Origin: Spirochaeta cellobiosiphila DSM 17781
GTDB taxonomy: Bacteria > Spirochaetota > Spirochaetia > DSM-17781
NCBI RefSeq assembly: GCF_000426705.1
Contig: NZ_AUFW01000017.1
Span: 124,001-188,000 of the forward strand
Length of the DNA: 64,000 bases
Direction: 5' to 3'
The first letter of the stretch is position 1. Every line of letters starts with the position of its first letter. The notes beneath the pieces were generated by a model. That model was not told where the DNA came from and did no database searches. It saw only the letters and a program-made list of their open reading frames with translations. This document shows positions 51,259-60,592 of the stretch, in pieces. The position numbers and the translations under genes were made by a program.

Positions 51259-53925
51259 ATGAAAGTTTTTTTAAAAACACTTGGAATTATATCAATCACA
51301 ATTGTTGCAATTATAGCTATAACTGTTGGTACTTTTGCCATCCTGGCTTTATTAGATCATGGAAAATCATCTGATTATTTTCCCACAGACAGTACTTTGA
51401 GAATTGAGGTTACTTCAGTTGGTGATCTAATTGAAGAATTAACAGATTGGGAAGTCTCAGATATTGTTTTATCAGAACCTGAGATGAAAGATATATATCA
51501 ATCCTTTCTTGAATGGAAAAACAACCCGGTTAGAGAGAATTTTTTGGTCAAAAGAGCTATGTCTTTAGATGCGAATATCTTATTCAATGATAATTTTGAT
51601 CCTTTAATCATTATTAATATGGGTTGGAGATCCTTTGTCAATAGAATCATACTATGGTCAGAACCATTACTAGGCTTCTCCCCTATCGAAATAAAGAAAA
51701 CTAATTTTGAAGGTCACAGCTATTTTACCATAATCCCTCCCAAGAAAACACAGGCAGAAGAGGTGGAAGCTAAAGAATCAAAACCTATTTATGTCTTTAT
51801 AAAAGGAAAAATACTTCTGATAAGTACAAATGAAAAATTTATACAAGATACCTTAATGGGAGCCCCTTTTGCACAAACACATCAACTTAACTACTCTTTT
51901 AGCACAAATCCTTTAATCAAAATACACTTAAATACACAAAAACTTGTTCAGATGTTTCAGAAAGATTTTCCTGACTTAATACCATTAAGTAATAGATTGA
52001 ACTTCAATAAGGAAACTTTATTGGCCGTTGATATTAAGAAGGGAGAAATTAATTTGGAAGGCTATACTCCTTTTCATACAGATACTGAAGATTTAGTGGA
52101 ATACCTCAGTTATGACCCTGGTTATTTAAGAGTCCCACAATATTTACCAGATTCTGTTAATATTTTAACTGGATTCCGTTTTAGAAATTTTGATAGTCTA
52201 ATAAATCTTGTTAATAATTTTATAGATAATAAAAAACAAATTAATCTATCCAATTTTGATGTTTTAACAAAATCTATTCTGGGCCTTTCTTCTCAGGAGT
52301 TAGTTACAGATTGGCTGGGCCGGGAAGCAGGGGCTTTCACTCTAAAAGGATATAGTAGCAATCCTGTAATGTTTGTGGAGATAGAAAATCAAGAGAACTT
52401 GGATAAGGTATTTGAAAAATTAAAAAATAACTTATTCATTAAGGCGAAGGATAATTTAGTTATCGACAAAATAAGAGTAGCAAGTCTAAATTTTCCTGCA
52501 CCACTAATGAAAGTTTTAGAAGTTTTCACAGGACCTATAGATACACCTTATATGGTACGTAAAGGTAATTATTTGTATCTCTCAAATAATCCTGAAACAC
52601 TTGCTCACTTGTTGAAAGAGATAAAAGGAAAAAATTATTTATCAGATTCTAAATCCTTCAAAAATGTTACAGGTAAATTACCTAGCAGAAGTCCTTTTCT
52701 TTTTTATTATGACCTAAATTCAGCGATGCCAAGATTCTTATTAAGCCAAAACGTCTTAGCAAAAATTTTCCGTTTATATGAGAAAGGACATTTTTATATC
52801 TCTTATCATCAAGAAGAAATCAGATTCCAATTTCATGGAGACAAATCTCCTATCACAGGAACAACAAATTTTCCTGGATTTCCTGTAGATACTCATGAGA
52901 AAATTAATAGTCAGGTTATTGTTGGAGATATCGGAGAATCAGCACTACCGGAACTGTCCTTTCTTAACACCAAAAATGAAATGATCATAACAAATATGAT
53001 TGGAATCAAATTATCCAGAACAACTATGCCAGATAGAACAAGTCTCTTAAAAGCTGTCCCCCAAATTGGCATACTGACTTATGGTAGTAGTGGATTTCTC
53101 AGTATTCCTATAGAGGGCATAGGTATGGATCAACAGGAAAAGAAAGTCGAATGGGATTGGACTTTTGACCCTACCCCCTATAAGGATGGCTATATCATAT
53201 TTGATAAGTCTCTACAAAAGCTCATCTATCTTCGTGACAATGGTTCCTATCCTTTACCACAAATATATACAAAGAATATTCTCGCGCCCCCCTCTGTACT
53301 TGAAAATAGATATCTTGGTATATATCCCAAAGATATATTTGGGACATATTACATTACAGATGACGAGGGAATTCCCTTAGCTAGTTGGCCACAAAGAGCA
53401 GGAAGTGTGGCTATAAAAGGCCCGCAATTAATAAGAGATAAAAATCAAATATATTCCATATTCTTAACTCAAAAAGGGATTTTGGAAATAAGAGATGTCG
53501 AAGGTAGCTTAATACACGACCCTGTTGAAATGGAAGGAACTTTCTATAGTTCTCCAGCCATAATAAAAAATAAAAGGGAACATGATGTTGTCATTATTAA
53601 CAAAGATGGAGATATAACTATTTTTTCTCTTAAAGGAGAAATTCAAAATCAGTTTAAGGTCAAAATACCTAATTCTGAGACAGCTGGAATTATAGGATAT
53701 GATATCAATGATGATGGCATTGAAGAATTATTTCTTTATGGTGCAGGAAGCAAGATATATGGATGGACCAAAGAAGGGAAACTTCTTGAAGGTTTTCCAG
53801 TAGAAGGTCATTTTAAACCAGTATTTACAGATTTGGATTCTAATGGTATTCCTGAAATGATTACTGGAGGTTTAGATAGAAAGATTTATGCTTATACTGT
53901 TCGATATGGTATAGAAGGAGAATGA
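51259..53925 (+). CDS. Large membrane-anchored protein, DUF3352-like plus C-terminal VCBS-type repeats
   Basis: 888 residues, one N-terminal transmembrane helix (about 7-33). Residues 40-500 look like DUF3352-type proteins (paired alpha-beta units such as NILTGFRFRNFDSLINLVNNF). The last 250 residues have repeated D-x-N-D-D-G/D-x-D-S-N-G loops (YDINDDGIEELFLYG, TDLDSNGIPEMITGG), typical of FG-GAP/VCBS beta-propeller blades that bind Ca2+. GGAG stands 9 bases before the ATG. Coupled by ATGA region to the next lipoprotein gene. Function unknown. Confidence 0.75.
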   Translation: MKVFLKTLGIISITIVAIIAITVGTFAILALLDHGKSSDYFPTDSTLRIEVTSVGDLIEELTDWEVSDIVLSEPEMKDIYQSFLEWKNNPVRENFLVKRAMSLDANILFNDNFDPLIIINMGWRSFVNRIILWSEPLLGFSPIEIKKTNFEGHSYFTIIPPKKTQAEEVEAKESKPIYVFIKGKILLISTNEKFIQDTLMGAPFAQTHQLNYSFSTNPLIKIHLNTQKLVQMFQKDFPDLIPLSNRLNFNKETLLAVDIKKGEINLEGYTPFHTDTEDLVEYLSYDPGYLRVPQYLPDSVNILTGFRFRNFDSLINLVNNFIDNKKQINLSNFDVLTKSILGLSSQELVTDWLGREAGAFTLKGYSSNPVMFVEIENQENLDKVFEKLKNNLFIKAKDNLVIDKIRVASLNFPAPLMKVLEVFTGPIDTPYMVRKGNYLYLSNNPETLAHLLKEIKGKNYLSDSKSFKNVTGKLPSRSPFLFYYDLNSAMPRFLLSQNVLAKIFRLYEKGHFYISYHQEEIRFQFHGDKSPITGTTNFPGFPVDTHEKINSQVIVGDIGESALPELSFLNTKNEMIITNMIGIKLSRTTMPDRTSLLKAVPQIGILTYGSSGFLSIPIEGIGMDQQEKKVEWDWTFDPTPYKDGYIIFDKSLQKLIYLRDNGSYPLPQIYTKNILAPPSVLENRYLGIYPKDIFGTYYITDDEGIPLASWPQRAGSVAIKGPQLIRDKNQIYSIFLTQKGILEIRDVEGSLIHDPVEMEGTFYSSPAIIKNKREHDVVIINKDGDITIFSLKGEIQNQFKVKIPNSETAGIIGYDINDDGIEELFLYGAGSKIYGWTKEGKLLEGFPVEGHFKPVFTDLDSNGIPEMITGGLDRKIYAYTVRYGIEGE

Positions 53926-53927
53926 CC

Positions 53928-55001
53928 ATGTTCAAGAAAACCTTTGTAATAATGATAATATCATCAGGTTTGATGTTTATGTCATGTATGTCTATGTCTG
54001 ACAATGTAGTTCAAACCATTGATGAAGAATCTTTTCAGGAAACAGAAACTCTACTCAATGAAAGTATTAGATATTATCTTGGGTTACCTCTTAAGGAATC
54101 GGAGGAAACAATAAATTCACAGCTTGAAAAGCTACTAAATGTTCAGACATTTAACTTAGACTATAAAGCAAGAATCATTGGAATAAATGCTCTATGGAAT
54201 GATCTTCATGGGCATAAGATCAAATCTAGATCCATGATTAAGGATTTGGAAGAAACAGGAAGATTAGATGAGTTATTGTATATCACCAGATCTTTGAACT
54301 CTGAAGAACCTATTAAAGAATTAGAAAAGGGCCTAGAGGAATTGTATGAACCTCGTTATCTACATTTCTTTCTTGGTGAAGCTTACTTTAAGGAAGGAGA
54401 CTTTGGAAAAGCCACAACAGAATATGAAAAATGTCCTCCAGGCTTAGATTCAGACATTCAGGATATGATTGATAAACGAATTGATGCTGGACTAAAGTTA
54501 TACAATCAGAATGAAATATCATCAAAGGAACTAAATATTTTATCAAAAGAACATGTAACCCTTGGTGACTTTATGAACCTTCTACATTCAGAATCAGATC
54601 TATATAGCAGATTAATTGGCACATCTAAAGAAGATACAGCTACAAATTGGAAATCAGCCAATTTATTGGAAAATAATGATAATTTAGAATCAGTACTACT
54701 TAGAAAAAAACTGGCAGACGTTTTATATAGACTGGCAGCTTACAAAGAAAACCCTGAAACATTAGAGAATTATAGTACCTCAAGCAATTCAGATAGCAGC
54801 TTGGAGATGTCCATAGCCACCAGCCCAATAAGTGATGTATCACTAAATGACGCTTATTTTCAGCCAATAATATTTGTTATTGAAAGGGAATGGATAAACA
54901 TGATAGATGGTGAACATTTTAAACCGAACCAAGAAGTAACAGGTCAAGAACTACTCGCCATCATCGATGAACTTAAAGAATACTATAGTTTAAAAGGGTA
55001 A
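53928..55001 (+). CDS. Lipoprotein with SLH-like C-terminus
   Basis: 357 residues from ATG 53928, 7 bases after AAGGAG; the ATG at 53922 is only one base from it. Lipobox GLMFMSC. The middle is helical with TPR-like parts (YLHFFLGEAYFKEGDFGKA). The last 55 residues (SLNDAYFQPIIFVIEREWI...FKPNQEVTGQELLAII) match a surface-layer-homology motif, which often binds cell-wall polymers. It probably works with the 888-residue protein upstream. Confidence 0.72.
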   Translation: MFKKTFVIMIISSGLMFMSCMSMSDNVVQTIDEESFQETETLLNESIRYYLGLPLKESEETINSQLEKLLNVQTFNLDYKARIIGINALWNDLHGHKIKSRSMIKDLEETGRLDELLYITRSLNSEEPIKELEKGLEELYEPRYLHFFLGEAYFKEGDFGKATTEYEKCPPGLDSDIQDMIDKRIDAGLKLYNQNEISSKELNILSKEHVTLGDFMNLLHSESDLYSRLIGTSKEDTATNWKSANLLENNDNLESVLLRKKLADVLYRLAAYKENPETLENYSTSSNSDSSLEMSIATSPISDVSLNDAYFQPIIFVIEREWINMIDGEHFKPNQEVTGQELLAIIDELKEYYSLKG

Positions 55002-55026
55002 ATACCCTTTAATCGTGCAATATTTA

Positions 55027-55056
55027 TCTACACATAATCATTAAATGTAGTATAAT
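55027..55056 (+). promoter_or_regulatory. Promoter of hprK, predicted leaderless
   Basis: TCTACA (4 of 6 at -35), 18-base spacer, perfect TATAAT (55051-55056) ending 7 bases before ATG 55064. No Shine-Dalgarno. Confidence 0.6.
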
Positions 55057-55063
55057 ATTGGCG

Positions 55064-56053
55064 ATGAAGAATTTTACTGTACTTGATTTATTAGATCTTG
55101 ATCTCAAGGAACGTGACTCTCTTAATTTGAAGTGTATTTCTGGTCGTCCTGGATTAGTTAATACGATAACAACGCCAAACATGAATAGACCAGGATTGGC
55201 ATTAAGTGGTTTCTTTGAGGAGTTTGGTAATCAACGGGTACAAATATTTGGACAGGGAGAAAACGCTTATCTACTTAAGATGGGTGAAGAACAAAATTTT
55301 CAGACCATTCAAGATATTTTTCAATATACTATACCAGCCTGTATATTCACTCATAACAATGCGCCTCCCGATTGGTTCATTAAAATAGCAGAAAAAGCTA
55401 AGTGTCCTATATTAATAACAGACATTCCTACCACGGAATTTTCTTCCCGATTTATTCGAGCTTTAGATAATGTATTTGCTCCAAAAAAAACAATACATGG
55501 AGTTTTAGTCGAAGTATCAGGAAGAGGAGTGCTAATAACAGGAGATAGTGGTGTAGGAAAAAGTGAAACAGCCCTGGAATTGATTGAAAGAGGGCATCGC
55601 CTTGTAGCAGATGATGCAGTGGAAATCCGTTGTACTTCCGGAAATATTTTGGAAGGTTCAGGAACAAACAGGGCATTAGGGCACCATATGGAAATAAGAG
55701 GTTTAGGTATTATAAATGTAGCACACCTATTTGGTGTAGGTGCTATACGAGATGTTAAACAAGTACAGATGGTTGTCCATCTTGAGGAATGGGATAATAG
55801 CAAGACCTATGAAAGACTGGGACAAGCAGATGCCACAACGGATATTCTTGGCGTTAGTGTTCCTTATCTACTAATACCTGTGAAACCAGGTAGAAATATA
55901 CCCATTATTATTGAAACAGCCGCTATGAATGAACGTTTAAAGAGACTTGGTTATTATTCTGCAAAAGAATTTAATCAGAACGTTTTGCAGTGGCTTGAAA
56001 GTGAAAATGCTCGTACCTTATACTTACAACGAAGCGATCTGGAAAATACTTAA
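55064..56053 (+). CDS. hprK: HPr kinase/phosphorylase
   Basis: 329 residues from ATG 55064; a TTG two codons upstream is possible. N-terminal domain then the kinase domain with Walker A TGDSGVGKSETALELI, then HRLVADDAVEI and the signature EIRGLGIINVAHLFG; the C-terminal NIPIIIETAAMNERLK is also conserved. It phosphorylates and dephosphorylates HPr at a serine. It lies 10 bases before the HPr gene. Its presence with no PTS permease here points to regulatory use of HPr. Confidence 0.97.
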   Translation: MKNFTVLDLLDLDLKERDSLNLKCISGRPGLVNTITTPNMNRPGLALSGFFEEFGNQRVQIFGQGENAYLLKMGEEQNFQTIQDIFQYTIPACIFTHNNAPPDWFIKIAEKAKCPILITDIPTTEFSSRFIRALDNVFAPKKTIHGVLVEVSGRGVLITGDSGVGKSETALELIERGHRLVADDAVEIRCTSGNILEGSGTNRALGHHMEIRGLGIINVAHLFGVGAIRDVKQVQMVVHLEEWDNSKTYERLGQADATTDILGVSVPYLLIPVKPGRNIPIIIETAAMNERLKRLGYYSAKEFNQNVLQWLESENARTLYLQRSDLENT

Positions 56054-56063
56054 AGGAAAGAGA

Positions 56064-56330
56064 ATGGTCGATAAAGAGGTTGTTATTAAAAACAGAGCCG
56101 GAATACATGCTAGACCTGCAGCTATGATCGTACAAACAGCCAGCCAATTTGAATGTAATGTTTTTATTGAAAAAGATTCAGAACAAATAAACGCTAAATC
56201 AATAATGGGAATCATAACCTTGGGTGCAGGTTATAAAACCGCATTAAAACTAGTCTGCGAAGGTTCTGATGAAGCATCTGCTCTAGAAGCAATGGTTAAA
56301 ATATTTGAAAACCGATTTGAAGAGGAATAG
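56064..56330 (+). CDS. ptsH: HPr phosphocarrier protein
   Basis: 88 residues from ATG 56064 (AAAGGAAAGA upstream). His15 for PEP-dependent phosphorylation is in RAGIHARPAA and Ser46 for HprK is in NAKSIMGII, so both sites are intact. It is translated directly after hprK and overlaps the next gene by about 26 bases. Confidence 0.96.
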   Translation: MVDKEVVIKNRAGIHARPAAMIVQTASQFECNVFIEKDSEQINAKSIMGIITLGAGYKTALKLVCEGSDEASALEAMVKIFENRFEEE

Positions 56331-56862
56331 TTTATTTTTTATTTTACTTCTTTCTATTGCTGTTTCTCTTTATTCTTCAGATCTTGAGTTTGAATATAAT
56401 TGGTCATTAGCTCACCTAGCAGTAAATACTAGCTTTAGAAATGATAAAAGTTTATTTGATGCTTTGGATAAAGGTTATCATTCAGAGATTGAGTTTCAAA
56501 TTTCTTTGAATAGGCATTCAAAGAATTCTCTTCTCCCTTGGTTCATGCAAGATATTACTGATATAAAGGTAAAAAAGGAAGCTTGGTGGGATCCCTTTGA
56601 ACAGGTGTACAAACTTAAAATCGGTGAAAAAGAAACAATAGACTATAGAATTAAACAAAAAAAACAGCTATCTGAGGATTTTTTCTCTTATAGTCATGAG
56701 TTTTTTATTCCTGATCAAGAAAGAGATACAGAACCAAGATACACTATTAAGGCCAGCGTTAAATGGCGGAAAGTTGTGTTAGTAACCCCTGTGAATATTT
56801 TATACATAATTCCTTATTACTTAGTAGAAAAGTCAGGCTGGGAGACATTTAATATTCCATAA
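56305..56862 (+). CDS. Periplasmic DUF4390-like protein upstream of ntrY
   Basis: 185 residues, TTG start at 56305 (or 56317), with signal peptide SLFFILLLSIAVSLYSS. The remainder is beta rich and fits my memory of DUF4390 proteins, which stand just before ntrYX in beta-proteobacteria; the same order here supports it. It may be a periplasmic partner of the NtrY sensor. No Shine-Dalgarno; translation is probably coupled to ptsH. Confidence 0.55.
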   Translation: MKTDLKRNSLFFILLLSIAVSLYSSDLEFEYNWSLAHLAVNTSFRNDKSLFDALDKGYHSEIEFQISLNRHSKNSLLPWFMQDITDIKVKKEAWWDPFEQVYKLKIGEKETIDYRIKQKKQLSEDFFSYSHEFFIPDQERDTEPRYTIKASVKWRKVVLVTPVNILYIIPYYLVEKSGWETFNIP

Positions 56863-56866
56863 GTTT

Positions 56867-58660
56867 ATGAAAATAGGAAAGAATCAGAAGTCTATTAATC
56901 TAAGGTCTTTTACCAGCCTCATTGTTTTATACTTTATATTGATAAGTCTTATAATTTTATTCTCTAGTCAAACTCTAAATAATATTACCTTGGGAAGAGA
57001 GGCTAATTTTCCTATTATACTTAACTTTGCTTTAATTTTGCCTGCAGGTATATTAATTGCTATCGTTATTTATGCTTTGAGTGTGTATAGAGAATTAAGA
57101 AAAGATGGACCAGGTGTTAAATTAAAAATCAAACTGATTCTATCTTTTAGCTTGTTATCTTTGATATCCGCTATCCCTCAAACAATTCTATCTGTCAACT
57201 TTGTAACTACAGCCTTAACAGAATGGTACAATCCACAATTAGAGAAAGCTATCAATGGGAGTCTAACAATTACATTGGACTATTACCAGGAAAAGCTAGA
57301 CAACTTAGGTAAATTTGCTAGAAGTCCTTCTCTACTATCCGTATTACAGGGAATAGATATAAATCCTGATTTAAGCTGGAAAAAACTAAGTGACTATAAT
57401 CCCGCTGTCGATAGCTTAGAAGTTTTTAGAGAAGACGGGACTATTCTTGTTTTTTTAGGCGATCCTAAAGCCAATAGGCCTTTCAGTCAGATACAACGTC
57501 AAAATGAAGGACCTTTACCTCGCCGAACAGAACAAGGCCAAACATTCCTATCTTATCTAAAACTTATTGAATCAGGATCCTTTAAATATTATGTAGTGCT
57601 TAGTGATTTATTAAGTCCGGATTTTCAAACTAATACAAATTATCTGACAAATGCGGTATCTTCTATTAACCAAATCAAAGAATATAGAAATCAATTTTGG
57701 TTGTTATTGCCATTACTTTATATGTTTTTCGCTGTTCCTCTTTTTCTTATTTCAATATTAATTAGCTTTTTATTATCAGAGGACCTTATCAGACCCTTGG
57801 CTAATTTAGAAGAAGCAACAAAAAGAGTAATAGATGGTGATTTTTCCTTTCGTATTTTATCTCGAGGTAAAGATGATTTTGGAATGCTTGCTCAGTCGTT
57901 TAATAAGATGATTCTTGAACTTGAGAACTCAAGAAAACAAATATTACAAACAGAAAAAATAACTGCATGGCAAGAAATTGCCCAAAGACTGGCCCATGAG
58001 ATTAGAAATCCTCTAACTCCAATCAAATTAAGCGCTCAAAGATTATTAAAACGTTATGAAACAAAACCTGAAACTATAGGAGAGTTACTTAGACCAGCGG
58101 TTACTGCTATTGTTACAGAAGTAGACGGTCTTGATAATTTAATAAAAGAATTTAGAGATTTTGCTAGGTTACCCAGTTCTCATAAACAAAAAATTAATCT
58201 TAATGATATTGTGTTAGAATCAATCAAAGTATACAAAACAAGTAATCCAAACATTCAATTTGATACAGAGGGAGTTCCTCAAGACTTTCCTATGAAAGCA
58301 GACCCCAATCAGTTGAAGCAAATATTTACTAACCTTATCAAAAACGCCATTGACGCAATGAAAGGATCTGGACAGATAACTTTTAGAGCTGACGAAGTTA
58401 AAAAAGGAACCTTTACCTACTGTCGTATACAAATACAGGACGCAGGAGAAGGAATTAAGGAAGATATCATAGATAAAGTATTTCATCCTTATTACACTAC
58501 TAAACATGGGGGATCAGGATTAGGACTAAGCATAGTTGAACGTATTGTTCACGATCATGGTGGACAGATATGGTTTGAATCACAAGAAAATGTAGGCACA
58601 ACTTTTTTTATAGATATTAGATTGGAGGTTGAAAATGAGTACGATATTAATCGTAGATGA
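56867..58660 (+). CDS. ntrY: NtrY-like membrane histidine kinase
   Basis: 597 residues. Several N-terminal helices (about 15-36, 46-67, 88-109 and 275-302) with a periplasmic domain between the last two, then HAMP, then His in RLAHEIRNPLTPIKLSAQRL, N-box LKQIFTNLIKNAIDAM, and G2 GGSGLGLSIVERI. NtrY/NtrX pairs sense nitrogen or redox state in other bacteria. It overlaps ntrX by 26 bases. A PAS domain usual in NtrY is not obvious. Confidence 0.88.
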   Translation: MKIGKNQKSINLRSFTSLIVLYFILISLIILFSSQTLNNITLGREANFPIILNFALILPAGILIAIVIYALSVYRELRKDGPGVKLKIKLILSFSLLSLISAIPQTILSVNFVTTALTEWYNPQLEKAINGSLTITLDYYQEKLDNLGKFARSPSLLSVLQGIDINPDLSWKKLSDYNPAVDSLEVFREDGTILVFLGDPKANRPFSQIQRQNEGPLPRRTEQGQTFLSYLKLIESGSFKYYVVLSDLLSPDFQTNTNYLTNAVSSINQIKEYRNQFWLLLPLLYMFFAVPLFLISILISFLLSEDLIRPLANLEEATKRVIDGDFSFRILSRGKDDFGMLAQSFNKMILELENSRKQILQTEKITAWQEIAQRLAHEIRNPLTPIKLSAQRLLKRYETKPETIGELLRPAVTAIVTEVDGLDNLIKEFRDFARLPSSHKQKINLNDIVLESIKVYKTSNPNIQFDTEGVPQDFPMKADPNQLKQIFTNLIKNAIDAMKGSGQITFRADEVKKGTFTYCRIQIQDAGEGIKEDIIDKVFHPYYTTKHGGSGLGLSIVERIVHDHGGQIWFESQENVGTTFFIDIRLEVENEYDINRR

Positions 58661-59993
58661 TGAACCAGGTATAAGATCCATTTTATCAGATATTCTTGAA
58701 GATGAAGGCTACTCGGTTTTAACAGCAGAAGATGGTTTTCAAGGCCTCAACATACTAAAAACCTCCGAAGTATCCCTGGTTTTTCTTGATGTCTGGCTTC
58801 CCAATATGGGAGGAATTGATGTACTAAAAGAAATCAAGAAAGATTATCGACAATTACCCGTAGTGATAATATCAGGTCACGGAAATATCGATATGGCAGT
58901 AAAAGCCATTAAAATGGGCGCTTATGATTTTCTAGAAAAGCCATTATCACTTGAAAAAATAACTACACTGACTAGGAATGCTCTAGAACTTGAGCAGCTA
59001 AAAAAAGAAAACCAATCCTTAAAACAATCGCTATTTCCACAAGAGATAATGATAGGAAGAAGTAAACCTATAAATAAAATACGCAGTATTATAGAACAGA
59101 GTGCAGATTCAGATGCTCGTATGTTGATTTTAGGTGAAAATGGAACAGGAAAAGAATTAGTCGCAAGAGAAATTCATAAGCAAAGCCAGAGGAACTCAGG
59201 TCCTTTTGTTGAAGTCAATTGCGCTGCCATTCCCGACAACTTAATTGAGTCAGAACTATTTGGCCATGAAAAAGGAGCCTTCACTTCAGCCATAAATCAA
59301 AAGAAAGGTAAGTTTGAACTAGCAGACAAAGGTACCCTTTTCCTTGATGAGGTAGCTGATATGAGTTTATCAGCACAAGCAAAAGTCCTGCGTGCCATTC
59401 AAGAAATGAAATTTGAAAGAGTTGGTGGAGAAAAAAGTGTATCCGTTGATATTAGAGTTATAGCAGCTACAAATAAAGATATACAAACAGAGATTTCAAA
59501 AGGAAATTTCAGAGAGGATTTATATTTTAGATTAAATGTAATACCTATTTATGTCCCACCTCTTAGGGAAAGAAAAGATGATATTGCTTTACTAATTGAA
59601 TATTTTATATCAAAAACACAAATGGGATATAATAAAAAATTGAATAAGGAAGCTCTTGAATATCTTACGGAATATCATTGGCCTGGTAATATTAGAGAAC
59701 TAAAAAACTTTGTGGAACGAATAACCGTTATGTGCGATGATAGTATTATCAACTTATCTTTTGTTAAGCAATACTTACATCCAGACACACCGAAAGAAGA
59801 AACGGATCATTTCAAAGAGGAGTTTGGCAATTTGAAATTACAAGAAGCACGAGATAAGTTTGAAATTAAGCTAATTACCAGTAAGCTTAGGGAAAATGAC
59901 AATAATATATCAAAAACAGCTCAAGCTTTGGGTGTTTACCCAAGTAATTTACATGGTAAGATAAAGAAATTTGGAATAGAAATAGAGAAATGA
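58635..59993 (+). CDS. ntrX: NtrX-like sigma-54 response regulator
   Basis: 452 residues from ATG 58635 (TTGGAGG 6 bases upstream). Receiver Asp52 in VFLDVWLPNMGG. AAA+ domain with Walker A GENGTGKE (167-174) and Walker B LFLDEVADM. The sigma-54 contact loop reads GAFTSA (214-219) instead of GAFTGA. The C-terminal Fis-type HTH is SKTAQALGVYPSNLHGKIKK. The loop change may alter sigma-54 contact. ATGA overlap with lexA. Confidence 0.88.
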   Translation: MSTILIVDDEPGIRSILSDILEDEGYSVLTAEDGFQGLNILKTSEVSLVFLDVWLPNMGGIDVLKEIKKDYRQLPVVIISGHGNIDMAVKAIKMGAYDFLEKPLSLEKITTLTRNALELEQLKKENQSLKQSLFPQEIMIGRSKPINKIRSIIEQSADSDARMLILGENGTGKELVAREIHKQSQRNSGPFVEVNCAAIPDNLIESELFGHEKGAFTSAINQKKGKFELADKGTLFLDEVADMSLSAQAKVLRAIQEMKFERVGGEKSVSVDIRVIAATNKDIQTEISKGNFREDLYFRLNVIPIYVPPLRERKDDIALLIEYFISKTQMGYNKKLNKEALEYLTEYHWPGNIRELKNFVERITVMCDDSIINLSFVKQYLHPDTPKEETDHFKEEFGNLKLQEARDKFEIKLITSKLRENDNNISKTAQALGVYPSNLHGKIKKFGIEIEK

Positions 59994-60592
59994 AAAAGCT
60001 TACAGAAAGACAAAGTGAAGTATTAGGCTTCATTAAGTCCTACATAACAAATAAACAATATCCTCCTACAATTCGAGAGATTTCGAGTAATTTTGAAATT
60101 TCTGTAAAAGGAGCATACGATCACATTAAAGCACTGGAGAAAAAGAACTTTATAAGGTGCAATGAAAATCGTTCAAGAGCTATTGAAGTGTTGGGGGAAC
60201 AACTCCTTGACGAAAAGACTATTGAAATACCTATTATCGGTAATGTCGCAGCAGGAGTACCATTAATGGCAGAAGAGAATTGGGAAGGATCCTTATCTCT
60301 TCCTACTGCATTATTTGGAAAAGGAACACATTTTGGACTTCACGTAAAAGGTGATTCTATGATTGATGCGGGAATACTTGATGGTGACTTAGCTTTAATA
60401 AAGCAGCAAGAAACTGCTGAAAATGGAGAAATCGTTGTTGCCATGGTTGAAGAAGCTGTCACCTTAAAAAGGTTTTATAAAGAAAAAAATAGGATTAGGT
60501 TGAAAGCTGAAAATTCAAACTACAAGCCTATTTTCACTCAAGATGTTAGAATTTTAGGTAAACTGGTTAATATTATACGATCTTATGGCTAA
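59990..60592 (+). CDS. lexA: LexA repressor
   Basis: 200 residues. Winged HTH (about 1-65: PPTIREISSNFEISVKGAYDHI), cleavage site Ala88-Gly89 (GNVAAGVP), Ser123 (VKGDSMIDAG) and Lys160 (AVTLKRFY). SOS repressor that self-cleaves with RecA. Its position inside an ntrYX operon is unusual; no own promoter is seen. Confidence 0.96.
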   Translation: MKKLTERQSEVLGFIKSYITNKQYPPTIREISSNFEISVKGAYDHIKALEKKNFIRCNENRSRAIEVLGEQLLDEKTIEIPIIGNVAAGVPLMAEENWEGSLSLPTALFGKGTHFGLHVKGDSMIDAGILDGDLALIKQQETAENGEIVVAMVEEAVTLKRFYKEKNRIRLKAENSNYKPIFTQDVRILGKLVNIIRSYG

